A program made the position numbers and the translations under genes. The notes under the pieces are model-generated. The model was not told the DNA's origin, ran no database searches, and worked only from the letters and a program-made list of their open reading frames with translations. Of a stretch of 6,937 nucleotides of DNA, positions 5,521 to 6,937 are shown one piece after another (within the stretch, counting starts at the first letter, position 1; each line of letters starts with the position of its first letter). The DNA is from Methanomicrobium sp. (GTDB lineage: Archaea > Halobacteriota > Methanomicrobia > Methanomicrobiales > Methanomicrobiaceae), in assembly GCA_017553245.1 (NCBI GenBank), contig JAFZMT010000021.1, forward strand, positions 1 through 6,937. The letters run 5' to 3'.

Positions 5521-6111
5521 TCAGTTTCCTTTTCTGACCATAACCGCGACGCCGTAGTTAAACTCCGCCATCTCCTTTGCGCTCAGCACCGCCGTTCCCG
5601 TCGCAAGAAACTCGCCCTTCTCGTTGCAGACTAAAACCTCGTCATCGCCGCGAATCTGCGGATCGGCAAAAGTCACATGCTTTGCCATCGCGTTCTTGCC
5701 GGCGGCGACAAACTCGCCCACCTCGTCCTTTACGAAAACGCGGTATGCCGGCGCGGGCAGGGTATCGCAGAGTCTCTTTGCGCCAATCTGACTTAATGTG
5801 AGCCTGCCGTCATTCGCGCGCAGCGTTGCCAGACGCTCTTTGCCCAGAAGGATATAGCGCACGCGCTTTGTCGCCGAAAGCTTGAACTCGCAGTCATCGG
5901 GGAAAAGCCCCGCGCCCGCGCCCTTTCCGAACTGGTAATCGGCGATGACCCGAACGCGGCTCAAGTATGAATCCTTTGCATACGGCGCTTCCCTTGTAAA
6001 ATCGCGCTTCTCACGTTTTTCGCGATTATCGCGACCGTCGCTTCTGTCGCCCCTCTCGCGACTCTCACGCCTCTTTCCTTCGAATTTATTTACCTCATTC
6101 ATCTCTGACAT
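5521..6111 (-). CDS. PUA-domain RNA-binding protein resembling the arcTGT/ArcS C-terminus, with charged N-terminal extension
   Basis: The 196-residue protein has two parts. Residues about 49-196 resemble the C-terminal C2 plus PUA portion of archaeal tRNA-guanine transglycosylase and archaeosine synthase: SRVRVIADYQFGKGAGAGLF, KERLATLRANDGRLTLSQIGAKRL, then the PUA domain from about 120 with VAAGKNAMAKHVTFADPQI and GTAVLSAKEMAEFNYGVAVMV. In those enzymes this part grips the tRNA, so an RNA-binding role is inferred; the catalytic domains are absent. Residues about 12-41 are an Arg/Asp/Glu/Lys-rich low-complexity segment (nine Arg among residues 13-37), probably disordered. The ATG at 6111 is supported by ggag 6 nt upstream; an in-frame TTG at 5964 could start a core-only form but has only a weak site. 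It sits 62 nt after the RecJ-like gene and 77 nt before NAC. Its precise substrate is unknown. Confidence 0.88.
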   Translation of the reverse strand: MSEMNEVNKFEGKRRESRERGDRSDGRDNREKREKRDFTREAPYAKDSYLSRVRVIADYQFGKGAGAGLFPDDCEFKLSATKRVRYILLGKERLATLRANDGRLTLSQIGAKRLCDTLPAPAYRVFVKDEVGEFVAAGKNAMAKHVTFADPQIRGDDEVLVCNEKGEFLATGTAVLSAKEMAEFNYGVAVMVRKGN

Positions 6112-6137
6112 TGCTTACTCCTGTTGCTTACTCCTGT
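6112..6137 (-). repeat. 13-bp tandem duplication carrying the PUA-gene Shine-Dalgarno
   Basis: On the minus strand the unit acaggagtaagca occurs twice in perfect tandem and abuts the ATG at 6111. Each copy has ggag (complement of 6118-6121 and 6131-6134). Further upstream, gggagtaa (complement of 6137-6144) looks like a third, decayed copy. Only the copy nearest the ATG (6-nt spacing) is correctly placed. Confidence 0.9.
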
Positions 6138-6158
6138 TTACTCCCGAAAATTAATCTT

Positions 6159-6180
6159 AATTTCATCTTAATTTCATCTT
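6159..6180. repeat. 11-bp tandem duplication overlapping the stop of the RecJ-like gene
   Basis: The plus-strand unit aatttcatctt occurs perfectly at 6159-6169 and 6170-6180, with a decayed partial copy (aatctt, 6153-6158). The TGA stop of the RecJ-like gene (complement of 6174-6176) lies inside the second copy. The AT-rich minus-strand sequence around 6150-6165 could also hold a weak internal promoter for the PUA gene. Confidence 0.85.
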
Positions 6181-6937
6181 TTTAACCCGGCTGCCTCTTC
6201 AAGCTGCCTCTTCAGTATCCCGTTGACGCTCTCGGCAAAACCCTCTTCCCTGCTTCTGGATATATATGCGCCCGCCGCTATCTTATGACCTCCGCCTGCG
6301 CCGCCGACAGCCTCGGATGCCTCAAGCAGCGCCGCCTGAAGATCCACGCCCTTTGAGACCATTGTCTCGTTCGTCCTCATCGAAATCTTGACGAGTTCGG
6401 GATCGTCGGGAAGGTAGCAGAGAATCATAATCGGCAGCTTCCAGTTCAGCTTGGAAAGCGCCATTCCCGCGCCTATGCCCACTATGGTGTCGGGGAATCT
6501 GTCGCCGACGTGGAGGTATTGCAGATGCGACAGCTCTTTTACCCCCGTCTCGAGGATATACTCCATCATCTCGCGGATGACCGAGCGGTGATGTCTGAGC
6601 ATGTCCGCGGCTTCGCTGCATGCCTCCGTGTATTCCGCGCTCTTTTTGTTGCCGCAGCAGACCGTGCTGCCGACTTTCGGCTTCACCCAGCGCCCGCAGG
6701 CATTGAGCATCGTCGCATACTCCGATGCGTTTCTAAGCGGCGTATACCTCGGCTCGTCGGGGAAGATATAATGCTGTGCCTTAAGCCTCTCGGCGGAGAA
6801 GGGCTCGTCGGAGTCAATGAGGTGGTATTCCATCAGTTTGATGATGCGTTCTTTTTCTGCGGGCTTGAGGTCTTCCCAGACCCTGAATTTGCCGTTATCC
6901 TTGCGCAGCGGAATCTTAGCGTATTCCTCGACAAGCC
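6174..6937 (-). CDS. RecJ-like DHH/DHHA1 phosphoesterase, C-terminal part (5' end outside window)
   Basis: The frame is open to the right edge, so the gene starts beyond the window; 253 codons are visible, against roughly 450-500 residues usual for archaeal RecJ-like proteins. These enzymes are metal-dependent 5'-3' nucleases or phosphodiesterases acting on single-stranded DNA or RNA, some associated with the archaeal replisome. The N-terminal DHH catalytic motifs are therefore not in view. The diagnostic element here is the DHHA1 substrate-binding motif GGAGGGHKIAAGAYI (GGAGGGH at nt 6285-6305). Before it are VGDRFPDTIVGIGAGMALSK and PIMILCYLPDDPELVKISMR, typical of the DHHA1 region, where the strand ending in S-x-R contacts substrate. 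It is first in the minus-strand cluster, 62 nt before the PUA gene. Family membership is firm; whether it is a GAN-type exonuclease or another RecJ paralogue cannot be settled from this half. Confidence 0.88.
   Translation of the reverse strand, partial: LVEEYAKIPLRKDNGKFRVWEDLKPAEKERIIKLMEYHLIDSDEPFSAERLKAQHYIFPDEPRYTPLRNASEYATMLNACGRWVKPKVGSTVCCGNKKSAEYTEACSEAADMLRHHRSVIREMMEYILETGVKELSHLQYLHVGDRFPDTIVGIGAGMALSKLNWKLPIMILCYLPDDPELVKISMRTNETMVSKGVDLQAALLEASEAVGGAGGGHKIAAGAYISRSREEGFAESVNGILKRQLEEAAGLKR

Overview
The window looks like euryarchaeal chromosome, most likely a methanogen of the Methanomicrobia/Methanomicrobiales type. The support is a zinc-ribbon aIF1, an archaeal-type homodimeric NAC, a stand-alone PUA protein resembling the C-terminus of archaeosine tRNA-guanine transglycosylase, and an archaeal pilus-type secretion ATPase with a two-gene membrane platform. 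The lineage is inferred from protein style and composition, not from a database search. Coding sequence is dense and mostly GC-rich (about 65% in sampled lines), except the aIF1 gene (about 44%).

Left half (1-3729, plus strand): a three-gene operon for an archaeal type IV pilus / Tad-like (FlaI-FlaJ, GspE-GspF family) assembly machine. It starts with a secretion ATPase whose 5' end lies outside the window. Two consecutive T2SS-F (FlaJ/TadB-TadC-like) membrane proteins follow. The ATPase overlaps the first platform gene by 14 nt, and the second platform gene follows after 37 nt. Together they would form the cytoplasmic motor and inner-membrane platform that extrude a pilus. No pilin or prepilin peptidase is visible here.

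A 180-bp convergent gap (3730-3909) separates this operon from genes on the minus strand and holds a hairpin plus T-tract that would terminate the aIF1 transcript.

Right half (3910-6937, minus strand, read right to left): the C-terminal part of a RecJ-like DHH/DHHA1 phosphoesterase, a PUA-domain RNA-binding protein with a very charged N-terminal extension, NAC, a TrmI-like tRNA m1A58 methyltransferase, a T-rich terminator, and then aIF1 with its own promoter. These genes are mostly concerned with translation: initiation, tRNA modification or binding, and nascent-chain handling.

No mobile element, CRISPR array, rRNA, tRNA or clear sign of gene transfer was seen. The most distinctive small-scale feature is a series of short tandem duplications (11-18 bp) at gene starts and in spacers. 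Two of them duplicate the Shine-Dalgarno region. I did not find a convincing new biological system; the more unusual protein features are the Gly/Ala-rich loop in the second platform protein, the Arg/Asp/Glu-rich tail of the PUA protein, and the altered motif IV of the methyltransferase.
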